Positions 1 through 8,497 of a stretch of DNA of 64,000 bases are shown in pieces. Position 1 is the first letter of the stretch. Each line of letters opens with the position of its first letter. The notes under the pieces were generated by a model. The model did not search any database, was not told the DNA's origin, and saw only the letters and a program-made list of their open reading frames with translations. The DNA is from Tritonibacter horizontis (lineage in GTDB: Bacteria > Pseudomonadota > Alphaproteobacteria > Rhodobacterales > Rhodobacteraceae): contig NZ_LPUY01000082.1 of NCBI RefSeq assembly GCF_001518015.1, positions 1-64,000 on the forward strand. The letters are read 5' to 3'. Both the position numbers and the translations under genes were made by a program.

Positions 1-960
1 CCGCCCGTTCCCGTCGCCCTGCCCCCAGAGGCGGCGCCGACCGAGGCCCTGCCCGACGCCGCGCTGCCCACGTCTCCGCTCGCGGATGCCGCCCCGGCGA
101 TCCATGCCGCGCCCCTGTCGCAGGTCTCCGGAACGCCCGCCTCGATCCGGGCCGATCTGGCCTTTCCCGCCGGAACCGCCACGACGGTCGATCCGCAGTC
201 GCTGGCCGCCTTTCGCCAGTTTCAGGACCCCGGCACCGAAGGCGCGGCGCTGCGGGATGGTCTGGCCGGGCTGCTCGCCACCCTGCCCTGCGCGCGGGTG
301 CAGCTTTCCTTTGATCCCGATACCGCGACGCTGGAGCTGAGAGGCCATTTACCGGCCAATTCGATGCGCGCCCCCGTTCTCGCCGCGCTTCAGGCCGAGA
401 TGGGTCAGGATATTGTTCTTGCAGATGAAATGCGGCTCTTGCCACAGCCGCAATGCGGCGCACTGGCGGGAATTTCCGAAGTCGGCCTGCCGCAAAGCAC
501 GGACCAGATCACCAATCCGCTGCTGGTGGGCGAGGATGCCCACGCGCGGGTGCTCAGCTATGCCGGGGGCGAGCAGCTGTTCTTTGACCTGACCGCGCCG
601 GATTACCCGGCTTATGTCTATGTGGATTACTTCGATGCCGGCGGGGCGGTGTTGCACCTGATGCCGAACACTCATGTGCCGCTGTCACGGGCCGCCCCGA
701 AATCGCGCCTGAGGGTCGGCGCGCAAGAGGCCACGGATCCGGGCCTGATGATCACCGTCGGGCCGCCCTATGGGCAGGAGATCGCGGTCGCCTTTGCCGC
801 CTCGCATCCGCTGTTTGCCGACGACGCGCCCCGCCCGCTGCAGGAACCTGCCGCGCCCTATCTGGCGGCGCTGAAAGCCGCCGTCGCAGCCGCCCGCAGC
901 CGGCATCCGGATTTCAAAGGCGAATGGGTCTATTTTCTGGTCACGACACAGGCGCCCTGA
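1..960 (+). CDS. DUF4384-domain protein, C-terminal part (5' end outside window)
   Basis: The frame is open from base 1 to the TGA at 958-960 (319 residues), so the start lies upstream of the window. The first ~80 residues are a Pro/Ala-rich linker. The last ~160 residues resemble a DUF4384 domain: a YAGGEQLFFDL strand, then YVYVDYFDAGG, then LHLMPN, a usual hallmark of the family. DUF4384 commonly forms the C-terminal part of Ser/Thr kinases or caspase-like proteins, but the catalytic part is not visible here, so the function of the whole protein cannot be stated. The gene converges on the caspase-like gene ending at 1081. No clear terminator was seen in the 120-base gap. Confidence 0.7.
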   Translation, partial: PPVPVALPPEAAPTEALPDAALPTSPLADAAPAIHAAPLSQVSGTPASIRADLAFPAGTATTVDPQSLAAFRQFQDPGTEGAALRDGLAGLLATLPCARVQLSFDPDTATLELRGHLPANSMRAPVLAALQAEMGQDIVLADEMRLLPQPQCGALAGISEVGLPQSTDQITNPLLVGEDAHARVLSYAGGEQLFFDLTAPDYPAYVYVDYFDAGGAVLHLMPNTHVPLSRAAPKSRLRVGAQEATDPGLMITVGPPYGQEIAVAFAASHPLFADDAPRPLQEPAAPYLAALKAAVAAARSRHPDFKGEWVYFLVTTQAP

Positions 961-1080
961 TCCTCAACAGCAGATCATCAGCAGAAGACCCTCAGCTGGA
1001 TCTCGGCACCCCGAAACCGGTCTGGCAGATTGGCGGTCTGGCCGACTGGTCCCCACGGGACAGGCGCGGCGCTGGCGCGC

Positions 1081-2631
1081 CTAGCTGCAGTCGCCCGCGG
1101 CCCAGCTGCGCAGGGCCTGTTTCATAACACCGCCAAAGGGATGCTGCTTGGACAAGGAGCGTTGCAAATCCGCCGTCAGATAGGTCTGGGCCTGGGTGCA
1201 AAGCGCGTCGCGCGTCCAGTTGTGGCAATTGCTGCAGGATTGTTCACGCCAGTATTCCTCTGGCAAACCGGCCACGGGGGGGAACATCGGTGATTGCGTC
1301 ACCAGCTCCTCCAGCGTCAGTCCATTGACCTGTTCCAGTTCCGAATCCAGCTTGCTGGCAAAGGTGATCGGCCCGCTTTCGATTTGCGTGCTCAGCGGCG
1401 TATCCATCAGGCTGGCCACGATATTTGGCGCGGCGGCCAGATCGGTGTCTTCTTCGCCGCCCGCCAGCCGGGCCGCCAGTTCCAGTTCCGCCAGCTCGAC
1501 ATAGCGCCCGTCGGGAAAGGCCTGCAAATAGGCCTTGAGCGCGGCAGTCCCCGGCTCGTTATGGGCCACCTCGAAAATCGCGGTCTCGTCTGTCATTGTC
1601 CCTGCCGCATGCTGGGAGGTCTCGCCGGAGGCCCCGTACGACAGCTCTTCCAGCAGGGCGCGGGCTTCGGGCGCAAAGGCGCTGTTGCCATAGGCGCGCA
1701 GGAACAGCATCACCTGCACCACGTCGCGGCTGGATTGCGCCATGCTCCACAATTCCCGCTCCGCAATTGCGGCATCGGACCCGGCCAGCAGGGTGCTTTC
1801 AACCCGATTGAAGACAAAATCATTGACCAGCGAAGAACTGTCCCAGGGGGTCTGGCGGCCGTTGGTCTCGTCGATGACGGACCGGCGGACCTGTTTCAGC
1901 ACCTGTTCAATGGGCTCGTTCGGACGGGTGATTTCACGCGCCAGCGCATCGGTAAACGGGCTGTTGCCCTCCGCCCCGTCCAGCGCCACCGCCCCCGGTG
2001 CCGTGGCATAGGCCAGGAAGGTCCCGGTGGGGGCCTGCATCTCGGCCAGGCCATTGTCGTTCAGTTCTGCAACGCTGACGAAGGGGTTGTTGCGGCAGGC
2101 ATCGAGGATCACGATATTGGTGGCATTGCGGGCCGAAGCCATCTGACGCAGCACCGATTGGGCCTCGACCGCGACCAGGTCCAGATCCGCCGCATCGCTC
2201 AGCGTCACGTCGACCGGCAGCAGGTAGTTGTTGCCAAAGCTCTGCACCCCGTGACCGGCATAGTAAAACAGCCCCACGGCGTTTTCATCCTTGGCCCGCA
2301 GGGTGCGGCCGAACTGGGCAATCGCGCGTTTCAACTCGACCTGGGTGGCGTCGGTCAGCAGCGTCACCTCGAAATCCAGCTCCTCCAGCGTGCGCGCCAG
2401 GAGCTGGGCGTCATGCACCGGGTTGTCCAGCGAAGTCACCGCACCATAGGCCGAATTGCCAACCACCAGCGCCATGCGATCCTCGGCACGGGCCATCCCG
2501 ACGGAGAGGCCGGCATACAGGGTCAGGCAGAGCGCCACCATCAGACCGCGCCAGATCAGTTCGCGCCAGATAGCCAGGTTGCTCAGAACAGGTCTCACAA
2601 TCTTAATCCCGATTCGTTGTAATAGCCCCAA
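1081..2631 (-). CDS. secreted caspase-like (peptidase C14) protein with C-terminal CxxCH motif
   Basis: Caspase-fold protein of up to 516 residues. A hydrophobic segment around residues 31-49 ending in ARA looks like a signal peptide. The caspase core spans about 52-270, with the catalytic His in YYAGHG (H127) and the Cys in LDACRNNPF (C179). After a helical stretch, the last ~50 residues contain CSNCH (466-470) and two further Cys. CxxCH is the c-type heme attachment motif, and export to the periplasm would allow heme attachment, but this is inference. The longest frame starts at a TTG; GTG at 2598 or ATG at 2541 are alternatives, so the N-terminus is uncertain. The neighbouring DUF4384 gene is a family often associated with caspases. 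Substrate unknown. Confidence 0.8.
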   Translation of the reverse strand: MGLLQRIGIKIVRPVLSNLAIWRELIWRGLMVALCLTLYAGLSVGMARAEDRMALVVGNSAYGAVTSLDNPVHDAQLLARTLEELDFEVTLLTDATQVELKRAIAQFGRTLRAKDENAVGLFYYAGHGVQSFGNNYLLPVDVTLSDAADLDLVAVEAQSVLRQMASARNATNIVILDACRNNPFVSVAELNDNGLAEMQAPTGTFLAYATAPGAVALDGAEGNSPFTDALAREITRPNEPIEQVLKQVRRSVIDETNGRQTPWDSSSLVNDFVFNRVESTLLAGSDAAIAERELWSMAQSSRDVVQVMLFLRAYGNSAFAPEARALLEELSYGASGETSQHAAGTMTDETAIFEVAHNEPGTAALKAYLQAFPDGRYVELAELELAARLAGGEEDTDLAAAPNIVASLMDTPLSTQIESGPITFASKLDSELEQVNGLTLEELVTQSPMFPPVAGLPEEYWREQSCSNCHNWTRDALCTQAQTYLTADLQRSLSKQHPFGGVMKQALRSWAAGDCS

Positions 2632-2821
2632 ACGCCAGTTTTTGCGGGCTTGGTCGACAGGTGCAGGCCGATATTAGCCGCACTCTCTCAACGTCTAATT
2701 TACATGTCTTTGCAATTCGATACCACAGGCAAGCGAACGGTCCCGTTTCTGGACCGGCTGAAAATGCTACACTGGCGGGGGACGCAGAATCTTACTGCTA
2801 TATTCAGAAGGACGGCGAGGG

Positions 2822-3880
2822 ATGCTGAAACGACTTTACTATTTGATTTTACTTGTTTTTTTATACTTTCCACTGACCGTTTCCGCCAATCCGTTCGAGG
2901 GCGGCTGGCAGTTGCAAACCGGGCAATCCACCATCGGTTTCCTTTCGGTCAAAAAAGGAACAATCGCGGAATACAGTGGATTTGCATCATTTTCCGGACA
3001 AATCGACCCGACCGGCGCGGCAGAAATCGTCATCGCCATGGATTCGGTCGACACCAAGATCGACCTGCGCAACGTTCGCATGCGTTTTCTCTTCTTTGAA
3101 ACCTTCAAACATGGCGAGGCCCGGATCAAGGCGACCATTCCGCCCGAACTGGTCGCCGATCTGCCGAGCCATACCCGCAAGACGGTTGACCTGTCGGTAT
3201 CGCTGACCCTGCACGGGATCGAAACCAACCTGACCGCGCCCGTTGCCGTCACCCTGATGGACAACAACACGGTCAACGTTTCAACCGTTCAGCCGATCAT
3301 CCTGTCGCTTGCGGATTTTGACCTGCTCGGCGGCCTTGCCAAGCTGGAAGAAGCCGCCAATGTCACCATCACCCCGGTTGGCATCGTCAGCCTGGATCTG
3401 TATTTTCAGCGCAACGGCAGCCAGGGTGATCGCGCCGTCACGCCCGCGCCCGCCATCGTGGCATCCGCCACCACCGGCAGCAGCACCGCGCTGGAAACCA
3501 CCGGCACCTTCAGCCGCGATGAATGCGAAGGCCGCTTTGACATCCTGTCGCAAAGCCGCAGCCTGAACTTTCCGCCGAACACCGCAGAAATCACCCAGGA
3601 TGCCCAGGGCTTTCTCGATGTGCTGGCGGATGTGGTCAACCGCTGCCCCGACATGAAGGTCGAGGTCGGCGGCCATACCGACGCCTGGGGCAAATCCAGC
3701 TGGAACCTGGAGCTGAGCCGCCAGCGGGCTGTTGCCGTGGCGAAATACCTCATCACCAAAGGCGCGAGCCAATCGCGGCTGATCCCGGTCGGATATGGCG
3801 AGACCTCGCCGCTGGTGGACAATGACACCCTTGAAAACCGCGCCAAGAACCGGCGCATCGAATTCAAGGTCCTGAACTGA
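2822..3880 (+). CDS. YceI-like / OmpA C-terminal domain fusion protein
   Basis: 352 residues. Residues 1-23 are a signal peptide ending in VSA. Residues ~25-195 resemble the YceI lipocalin-like fold (GQSTIGFLSVKKG, a duplicated strand pattern, HGIETNLTAPVAV). After a Pro/Thr-rich linker, residues ~245-352 are an OmpA C-terminal peptidoglycan-binding domain (GGHTDAWG, NLELSRQRAVAVAKYL, NRRIEFKVL). The protein probably sits in the periplasm or outer-membrane face, tethered to peptidoglycan and presenting a domain for a hydrophobic ligand. The ATG is preceded by a GGCGAGGG stretch. It is transcribed alone and converges on parB across a strong hairpin. Confidence 0.85.
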   Translation: MLKRLYYLILLVFLYFPLTVSANPFEGGWQLQTGQSTIGFLSVKKGTIAEYSGFASFSGQIDPTGAAEIVIAMDSVDTKIDLRNVRMRFLFFETFKHGEARIKATIPPELVADLPSHTRKTVDLSVSLTLHGIETNLTAPVAVTLMDNNTVNVSTVQPIILSLADFDLLGGLAKLEEAANVTITPVGIVSLDLYFQRNGSQGDRAVTPAPAIVASATTGSSTALETTGTFSRDECEGRFDILSQSRSLNFPPNTAEITQDAQGFLDVLADVVNRCPDMKVEVGGHTDAWGKSSWNLELSRQRAVAVAKYLITKGASQSRLIPVGYGETSPLVDNDTLENRAKNRRIEFKVLN

Positions 3881-3887
3881 TCGCACG

Positions 3888-3917
3888 GCCCCGCCCCATT
3901 ACCGGGGCGGGGCTTTG
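3888..3917. terminator. bidirectional terminator between ompA-like gene and parB
   Basis: A 10-bp G+C-rich stem (3888-3897 paired with 3904-3913) with a 6-base loop, followed by TTTGTC, lies between the convergent stop codons at 3880 and 3920. The T tract is short, so it may be an imperfect intrinsic terminator. Confidence 0.65.
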
Positions 3918-3919
3918 TC

Positions 3920-5014
3920 CTAGTCTTCCTGATCGAGATAGCCCGCAATCAGGCTGAGCAATGCATCGGCCTGTTCCGCGTCCAGATCACGCCCTCTGAG
4001 GTCGATCCGCAGGGCCCGCGGCCCAACCTCGGCGCTGAGGTCACCGCCGCCCGCCAGCGACCGCGTGGGCAGTTGCGTCACCTGACGCGGACGCCCGCCA
4101 CGGGTCTTTTCTTTCGCTGCAGGCTCCAGCCCCTTCAACGCGTCCTCCAGCAATCGCGCCTCGGCCCGCGCATCCTCCGGGTTGATCGCCGCCAAGGCCT
4201 TGCGCAAGGCGCCCTGCCCGCCTGATCGCAGAGCGGTTGCCAGCTTCAGCCCGACCTTCTCCGACATCTGATTGGGATAGTGCAGCAGGTCGCCCAGCCC
4301 TTCGTGTACGGCGGCAAAGCTGCGCACCTTGGACCGTTTCGCCTTGGACGCGGCGGCAAAGAGCACCTCGACCGCCTCCTCGACCGAAGCCATCACCCCC
4401 TGCCCCGCCACCAGCACCGCGATGCGGCCCCGCTCGTAGGGCGACAGATTGGCGCGCAGTTCGTTTTCTTCGACCATGGCAACATAGGCCGCCGCGCTTT
4501 CGGTGCCCTTGCGCAGAAAGGCCGGGATCTCCTCGAACCCCTCCATGCTGCGATTGAGCCGCCCAAAGGCCTCCAGCCTGCGAAACCCCGACACCAGACC
4601 GTAGCCACCGGCGTCCAGCGCCACGACCTCCACCGGGCTGCGCAGGCCATTGGCCCGGATCGAGGCAATAAGCTCTTGCAGCTCTTCCTCTTCGATCTGC
4701 ATCCGGTCGCGGCGCAGGTGGTCCCGGTCGATCTGCACCAAAGGCACCATGACCACGGCCTGCCCGGCCTCCTCCGCCTCGCGCCAGCGCACGGCATCGG
4801 CCTTGTCGCGGGCCTGCTCCACCCGGTCGGTGACCGTCGTCATGCCATGTAGCTGCGCCGCCTCGGCTGAGACCTTGGCAATCGGGGGGGCGCTGGCCAG
4901 CGGGCTTGCCGGTTCGGCGTCAAAAGGGTTGATCCCCGGTTTCGCGGCGAAACCTTCCTCGATCTTTTCGATTTCCGCGGCGTCGGGGGCGATCAGTCGT
5001 CTGCGTTTTGCCAT
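3920..5014 (-). CDS. parB: ParB-type plasmid partition protein
   Basis: Centromere-binding partition protein of 364 residues starting at the ATG at 5012-5014. A longer frame to 5161 runs back inside parA and is unlikely. The N-terminal KRRR patch is followed by the ParB/Srx fold: residues with VPLVQIDRDHLRR, IRANGLRSPVEV, then SGFRRLEAFGRLN, where the Arg-rich box corresponds to the ParB nucleotide-binding motif. A helix-turn-helix region follows (ENELRANLSPYERGRIAVLV). parA ends one base upstream, so the two are co-transcribed and probably translationally coupled. The gene contains one exact copy of a GTTTCGC-G-GCGAAAC palindrome at 4939-4953. With ParA it should segregate this replicon. Confidence 0.93.
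   Translation of the reverse strand: MAKRRRLIAPDAAEIEKIEEGFAAKPGINPFDAEPASPLASAPPIAKVSAEAAQLHGMTTVTDRVEQARDKADAVRWREAEEAGQAVVMVPLVQIDRDHLRRDRMQIEEEELQELIASIRANGLRSPVEVVALDAGGYGLVSGFRRLEAFGRLNRSMEGFEEIPAFLRKGTESAAAYVAMVEENELRANLSPYERGRIAVLVAGQGVMASVEEAVEVLFAAASKAKRSKVRSFAAVHEGLGDLLHYPNQMSEKVGLKLATALRSGGQGALRKALAAINPEDARAEARLLEDALKGLEPAAKEKTRGGRPRQVTQLPTRSLAGGGDLSAEVGPRALRIDLRGRDLDAEQADALLSLIAGYLDQED
4938..4954. repeat. GTTTCGCGGCGAAAC palindrome, copy 1 (in parB); candidate parS
   Basis: Perfect 7-bp arms around a single G (4939-4953), extended by one more G/C pair. In parB it is read as F-A-A-K, a different frame from the other two copies, which argues for selection on the DNA rather than on the protein. 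Candidate ParB binding or incompatibility site. Confidence 0.6.
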
Positions 5015-5015
5015 G

Positions 5016-6386
5016 TTACTCTGCCCCTTCCATCTGGACGTCGCGCCACCAGCTGCCGATGAGCAATTCTTTGAATTCGGCATAGGTCCGGTCAAAGGTT
5101 TCGCGACCGCGTACGTAGGTATCGCGGTTGAAGTCGCGATAATCTGCTTCATAAATGCCATTCACCTGTTCTCCCGCCTGGCCCACAAGGGCCGTGACAT
5201 CCTGACGGTAGGCATTCATGAAGTCGCCAAAGTAGGCCTGGATCACATTCGCCATATCCGTCTGCTGACTGGCGTCAAAGCGCGTGATCAGCGCCCTTAC
5301 TACATCCCATTCGAACTTAATTTCAGGCAAACCCGCCGCACGCTGCGCAACGTTTTCGCCTTCTTCGATCGAGGCGAAGGTGGAATAGAGCATATCAAAG
5401 AACCGCCCCGTGCTGTCAAATTCCAGGAAAGAGGCCCCAAGCGGCACCAGCAGGATATCGGCGGCGGCCAGCGCGTTGATGGTCAGGTAGCCAAGCGCCG
5501 GCGGCGTGTCGAGAAAGACGATGTCATAGTCATCCAGGATCCCGTCGTCCTGCAGGAAATTGTTGAGCGCGTCCCAAAGCGGCCAACTGCGCAGCCCCAT
5601 GCGCCAGACCGGGATCTGGAATTCAGCCCAATAGAGGTTCAGCTGGGCGCCGATCAGGTCGATATTGGGCCAGTGGGTTTTCTGGATGACGTTTCGCGGC
5701 GAAACCTTCAACGCCTCGTTCAGGGTTTCATCCAGCGGCAGCTCTGCGTCACCCGCCGCCGCCCGGACCGCGTTTTCCGCCACCACCGACCGGGCGTAAT
5801 CCTTGGCGATCATCGGAAAGATGGTGGACCATTCGTCCTCGACCCGACCGCCGAGGATCGAGGTCATCGAGCCCTGGGAATCCAGATCGATCACCAGCAC
5901 CTTGTAGCCATCCAGGGCGGCGGACATCGCCAGATGCGCCGCGGTCGAGGTCTTGCCGACGCCGCCTTTGAAATTGGCCACCGCCGTCACCTTGGCCGGC
6001 GCGCCCTTGGGCCGGTAGGGCAGGTATTCCTTGGTCGAGACGCCTTCGCTTGCGAAATGCTGCCGCAGCAGCAGCACCTCTTCCAACGTGAACCATTTGG
6101 AGCCGCCTTCGCCTTCGCCCTGGGGCAAGTCCGGGTGAGATTTCAGCACCCGGCGCAGATGCTGTGGCGCGACCGGGATCAGATAGCGGGTGATTTCCCA
6201 GGTCGAAAATTTCCGCAACCGCTTTTCACCATCCGGGGCATAGCCGCGCCGGGCCAGGTCTTCGCGCCCCTTGCCACAGAGCGCCGCCGCCTTGGCAAAG
6301 CGGGTGGTCTGGATCGGATCAGGCAGTTTCTCGGCTGCTTTCTTCGGGTCCAGATTGAAATAGGGAGGTAACGTTGGAGATGTCAT
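5016..6386 (-). CDS. parA: ParA-type plasmid partition ATPase
   Basis: Partition ATPase of 456 residues from the ATG at 6384-6386; a longer frame to 6458 overlaps the likely promoter. Residues ~1-120 form a helix-turn-helix N-terminal region (EKRLRKFSTWEITRYL), typical of plasmid ParAs that autoregulate. The deviant Walker A KGGVGKTS lies at about 140-147, and Walker A' (VLVIDLDSQGS) and Walker B (DIVFLDTPPALG) follow. It forms a two-gene unit with parB, one base apart. It points away from rep, unlike the co-oriented repABC arrangement. A second copy of the GTTTCGCGGCGAAAC palindrome lies at 5691-5705. It should drive plasmid segregation by dynamic nucleoid binding. Confidence 0.94.
   Translation of the reverse strand: MTSPTLPPYFNLDPKKAAEKLPDPIQTTRFAKAAALCGKGREDLARRGYAPDGEKRLRKFSTWEITRYLIPVAPQHLRRVLKSHPDLPQGEGEGGSKWFTLEEVLLLRQHFASEGVSTKEYLPYRPKGAPAKVTAVANFKGGVGKTSTAAHLAMSAALDGYKVLVIDLDSQGSMTSILGGRVEDEWSTIFPMIAKDYARSVVAENAVRAAAGDAELPLDETLNEALKVSPRNVIQKTHWPNIDLIGAQLNLYWAEFQIPVWRMGLRSWPLWDALNNFLQDDGILDDYDIVFLDTPPALGYLTINALAAADILLVPLGASFLEFDSTGRFFDMLYSTFASIEEGENVAQRAAGLPEIKFEWDVVRALITRFDASQQTDMANVIQAYFGDFMNAYRQDVTALVGQAGEQVNGIYEADYRDFNRDTYVRGRETFDRTYAEFKELLIGSWWRDVQMEGAE
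5691..5705. repeat. GTTTCGCGGCGAAAC palindrome, copy 2 (in parA); candidate parS
   Basis: Exact 15-base copy, read in parA as V-S-P-R-N on the minus strand. The same 15 bases occur in parB and rep. The flanking bases differ, so the conserved unit is the 15-mer. Confidence 0.6.
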
Positions 6387-6425
6387 GTCGGTGCTCGATC
6401 TCTGTTCGTGTGTTATGTTTTTGGT

Positions 6426-6458
6426 TATATAGCACAGAATAGAGAACATCTTTGTCAA
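6426..6458 (-). promoter_or_regulatory. possible parAB promoter
   Basis: On the minus strand TTGACA (6453-6458) is followed by an A+T-rich TATATAA (6425-6431) about 40 bases upstream of the parA ATG. The 21-base spacing is longer than optimal, so the -10 assignment is tentative. Confidence 0.3.
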
Positions 6459-7089
6459 AGCATAGGCCGGAACAACCGCAGTAGAGGCGTTTTTCCCATG
6501 ATTGCCTCGGGAACGCGGCGAAACGGGTCTGAGAGCCGCTGTTTCCTTTCTAATGTGTTAAATACGGGCAGCAAAACCTTTATGTATTTTCAGAGTCTTT
6601 AGAATCTTTGCGCTCAGATTAACATTGTATATCAATGATATAGTCTGGTTTGCGGACCTGTTCACAGGATGAATGGGACCCGTCTGCGGGATCAAAGGTA
6701 CCCGGATACAGGACCAGAGGCACCAAAACACGGTCTGAAAGGTTCCGATTCTCGGGATGGAGCCCAAATCCGCAACGGTGCCGTGACGGGACCATAGCGC
6801 GCCAGAGCGGCCCTGTCAGGAGTCTACAGGCCCAGTTAGACACGAAACAGCCCCGTTAGAGCCTGCGCTGAAAATGCCGCCCTCGCAGTCTGCGCGCCTG
6901 GCAGGGGGCGTCCCGATTCGCAGCCTGCGGGGGGCTGCAAGGCGATCTCCCGAAGATGGGTACCTTTCACCGCCGCCGAGACGTCGGGCTGTTGGCATCG
7001 CAGGACCGGCGAAAGGAACCCGTATTGGATTGTCTCATGGGTGCCTTTTGTGGCAGTCTGAAACAAAAAAGAACGAGGCAGTTGATTCC
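6459..7089. other. rep-parA intergenic region, probable replication origin
   Basis: 631 bases without a convincing gene. The parA-proximal part (about 6530-6660) is A+T-rich and could be the unwinding region. The rep-proximal part carries five AAAGGNNCC motifs on both strands (6694, 6738, 6959, 7012, 7040) and two degenerate ones (6541-6549, 6573-6581). A partial palindrome CGCGGCGAAAC at 6514-6524 matches 11 bases of the 15-mer found in parB, parA and rep. Rep_3 initiators bind repeated iterons beside an A+T-rich segment, so this is the best oriV candidate in the window. Confidence 0.6.
6693..7050. repeat. iteron-like repeats AAAGGNNCC upstream of rep
   Basis: Five copies of AAAGGNNCC: AAAGGTACCC at 6694-6703, AAAGGTTCC at 6738-6746, AAAGGTACCC on the minus strand at 6958-6967, AAAGGAACCC at 7012-7021 and AAAGGCACCC on the minus strand at 7039-7048. 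Orientation and spacing are irregular, unlike classical tandem iterons, but the density far exceeds chance for seven fixed bases in ~360 bp (roughly 0.04 expected). Confidence 0.5.
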
Positions 7090-8382
7090 ATGGCAGTGCA
7101 GGCAATCAAAGCGGAGCGCCTGACCGGCGCGTTAAGTCGCGAAACGGTCAAAAAGAACGTGGCCGCAATTCACATCAGTGGCAAGCTGACGCTGCTGCAG
7201 CGCAAGCTGTCCAATGTGCTGTTGCTGAATGCCTATGACACGCTCACCTCGGCGCGCAGTCATACGATTGACGCCCGCACCCTGGCAATGATGGTCGGCT
7301 ACAATTCCAACGACATCGACAGCCTGCGCGCCAGCTTGCGCGCCCTGGCCGAGACTGTCGCCGAATGGGATATGCTGGACGAGCAGGGGCATCAGGAATG
7401 GGGCGTCTCTGCCCTGTTGAGCTTTGCCAAGTTGAAGAACGGGGTCTGCGAATACGCCTATTCCCCGGCCCTGGCGCAGAAGCTGCACGATCCGAAGATC
7501 TATGCCCTGATCAACGTCAAGATCCAGCGCAACTTTACCTCCGGGCACGGGCTGGCGCTCTACGAGAATTGTTATCGCTTCGTGCGCACGGGCTCGACCG
7601 GTTGGTGGAGCCTCGATATTTTTCGCAAGCTGATGGGGGTCGATGGGTCGTCCTATTACGAGACGTTCAAGCACCTCAATGCCAAGATCATCAAACCGGC
7701 GGTGGCGGAGGTCAACAAAAGCTCTGATATCATCATCGAGCCGCAGACCCGCAAAAAGGGCCGTGCCGTGAGCGAGATCCGGTTTCTGATCCGCGAGAAC
7801 CCGCAGATGGCAATGTTCCAGATCGACGACAGCGACGGGGTTCGCAACCTCGCGGTTTACAAGGCGCTGCGCGGGCAGGGGATCTCTGACCGGTTGGCGC
7901 GCCAGTGGATCACCGAACATGGGCCGGAGTATGTGCAGGAAAAGCTCGACTATGTGGCGGGGCAGGGGGCTGTGAAATCCCGCGCCGGTTACCTGCGCGC
8001 CGCGATCAAGGGCGATTATCTGGAGCCGGGCAGCAGCCCCTCCGCCGCCACGCCGCCGCTTGACCCGGACGCCCAGGCGCGTCTGGACACCGCCCGGGCC
8101 CGTCGTGACGCCGAAAAAGCCGCCGAGGCGGCTGCCTTTGAAGCGCGCACTGCGGAGCGCAAAGATCGCGCGCGTCACCTTGATACCGTCGAAACGCTGG
8201 TTTCGCGGCGAAACCCCACCCAACGAGACGCGGATCGCCGACAGTTTCTGTCCCGGCTCGACAGTGATCTGGACCGGGAGCATTTCCGGCAGCACGGCTG
8301 GCGGTCGGCATTGAATGCCAGTGCCATCATCGCCTTCTGGCAGGAACTGGAGCCGGACGCCTTTGAGGACACCGCCGGATAA
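7090..8382 (+). CDS. Rep_3-family plasmid replication initiator
   Basis: Replicase of 430 residues from the ATG at 7090; the frame extends further upstream into the putative origin, but that part reads as non-coding. Residues ~30-260 resemble the Rep_3 (RepB-type) double winged-helix fold: KLTLLQRKLSNVLLLNAYD, then ENCYRFVRTGSTGWWSLDIFRKLMG, then YETFKHLNAKIIKPAVAEVN. The C-terminal third is charged and Ala/Arg-rich. It should bind iterons and open the origin. It is divergent from parAB across the iteron region. A copy of the 15-base palindrome sits near its 3' end (8200-8214). It resembles the RepB class of Roseobacter-group plasmids, but the subtype cannot be fixed by eye. Confidence 0.85.
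   Translation: MAVQAIKAERLTGALSRETVKKNVAAIHISGKLTLLQRKLSNVLLLNAYDTLTSARSHTIDARTLAMMVGYNSNDIDSLRASLRALAETVAEWDMLDEQGHQEWGVSALLSFAKLKNGVCEYAYSPALAQKLHDPKIYALINVKIQRNFTSGHGLALYENCYRFVRTGSTGWWSLDIFRKLMGVDGSSYYETFKHLNAKIIKPAVAEVNKSSDIIIEPQTRKKGRAVSEIRFLIRENPQMAMFQIDDSDGVRNLAVYKALRGQGISDRLARQWITEHGPEYVQEKLDYVAGQGAVKSRAGYLRAAIKGDYLEPGSSPSAATPPLDPDAQARLDTARARRDAEKAAEAAAFEARTAERKDRARHLDTVETLVSRRNPTQRDADRRQFLSRLDSDLDREHFRQHGWRSALNASAIIAFWQELEPDAFEDTAG
8199..8215. repeat. GTTTCGCGGCGAAAC palindrome, copy 3 (in rep); candidate parS
   Basis: Exact 15-mer at 8200-8214 with one extra G/C pair, read in rep as V-S-R-R-N on the plus strand. With copies 1 and 2 it spans 3.3 kb of the maintenance locus. Confidence 0.6.
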
Positions 8383-8497
8383 ACCCGGCCCCCTCATCGC
8401 GAAGGGCGCTTTCTTTTTATCGCACAGTTGTATAATAAGACGGGGCAGCTGCGGCCTGACGCTCTGCATGACCTGCGGCATCAAGAGAGTTTTGCGG

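Noticed and set aside
4650-6371. 573-residue plus-strand frame across parB/parA
   Set aside because: Shadow frame spanning two real genes on the other strand.
3920-6458. repABC-type maintenance operon
   Set aside because: No repC is present, and rep is divergent from parAB and of the Rep_3 type.
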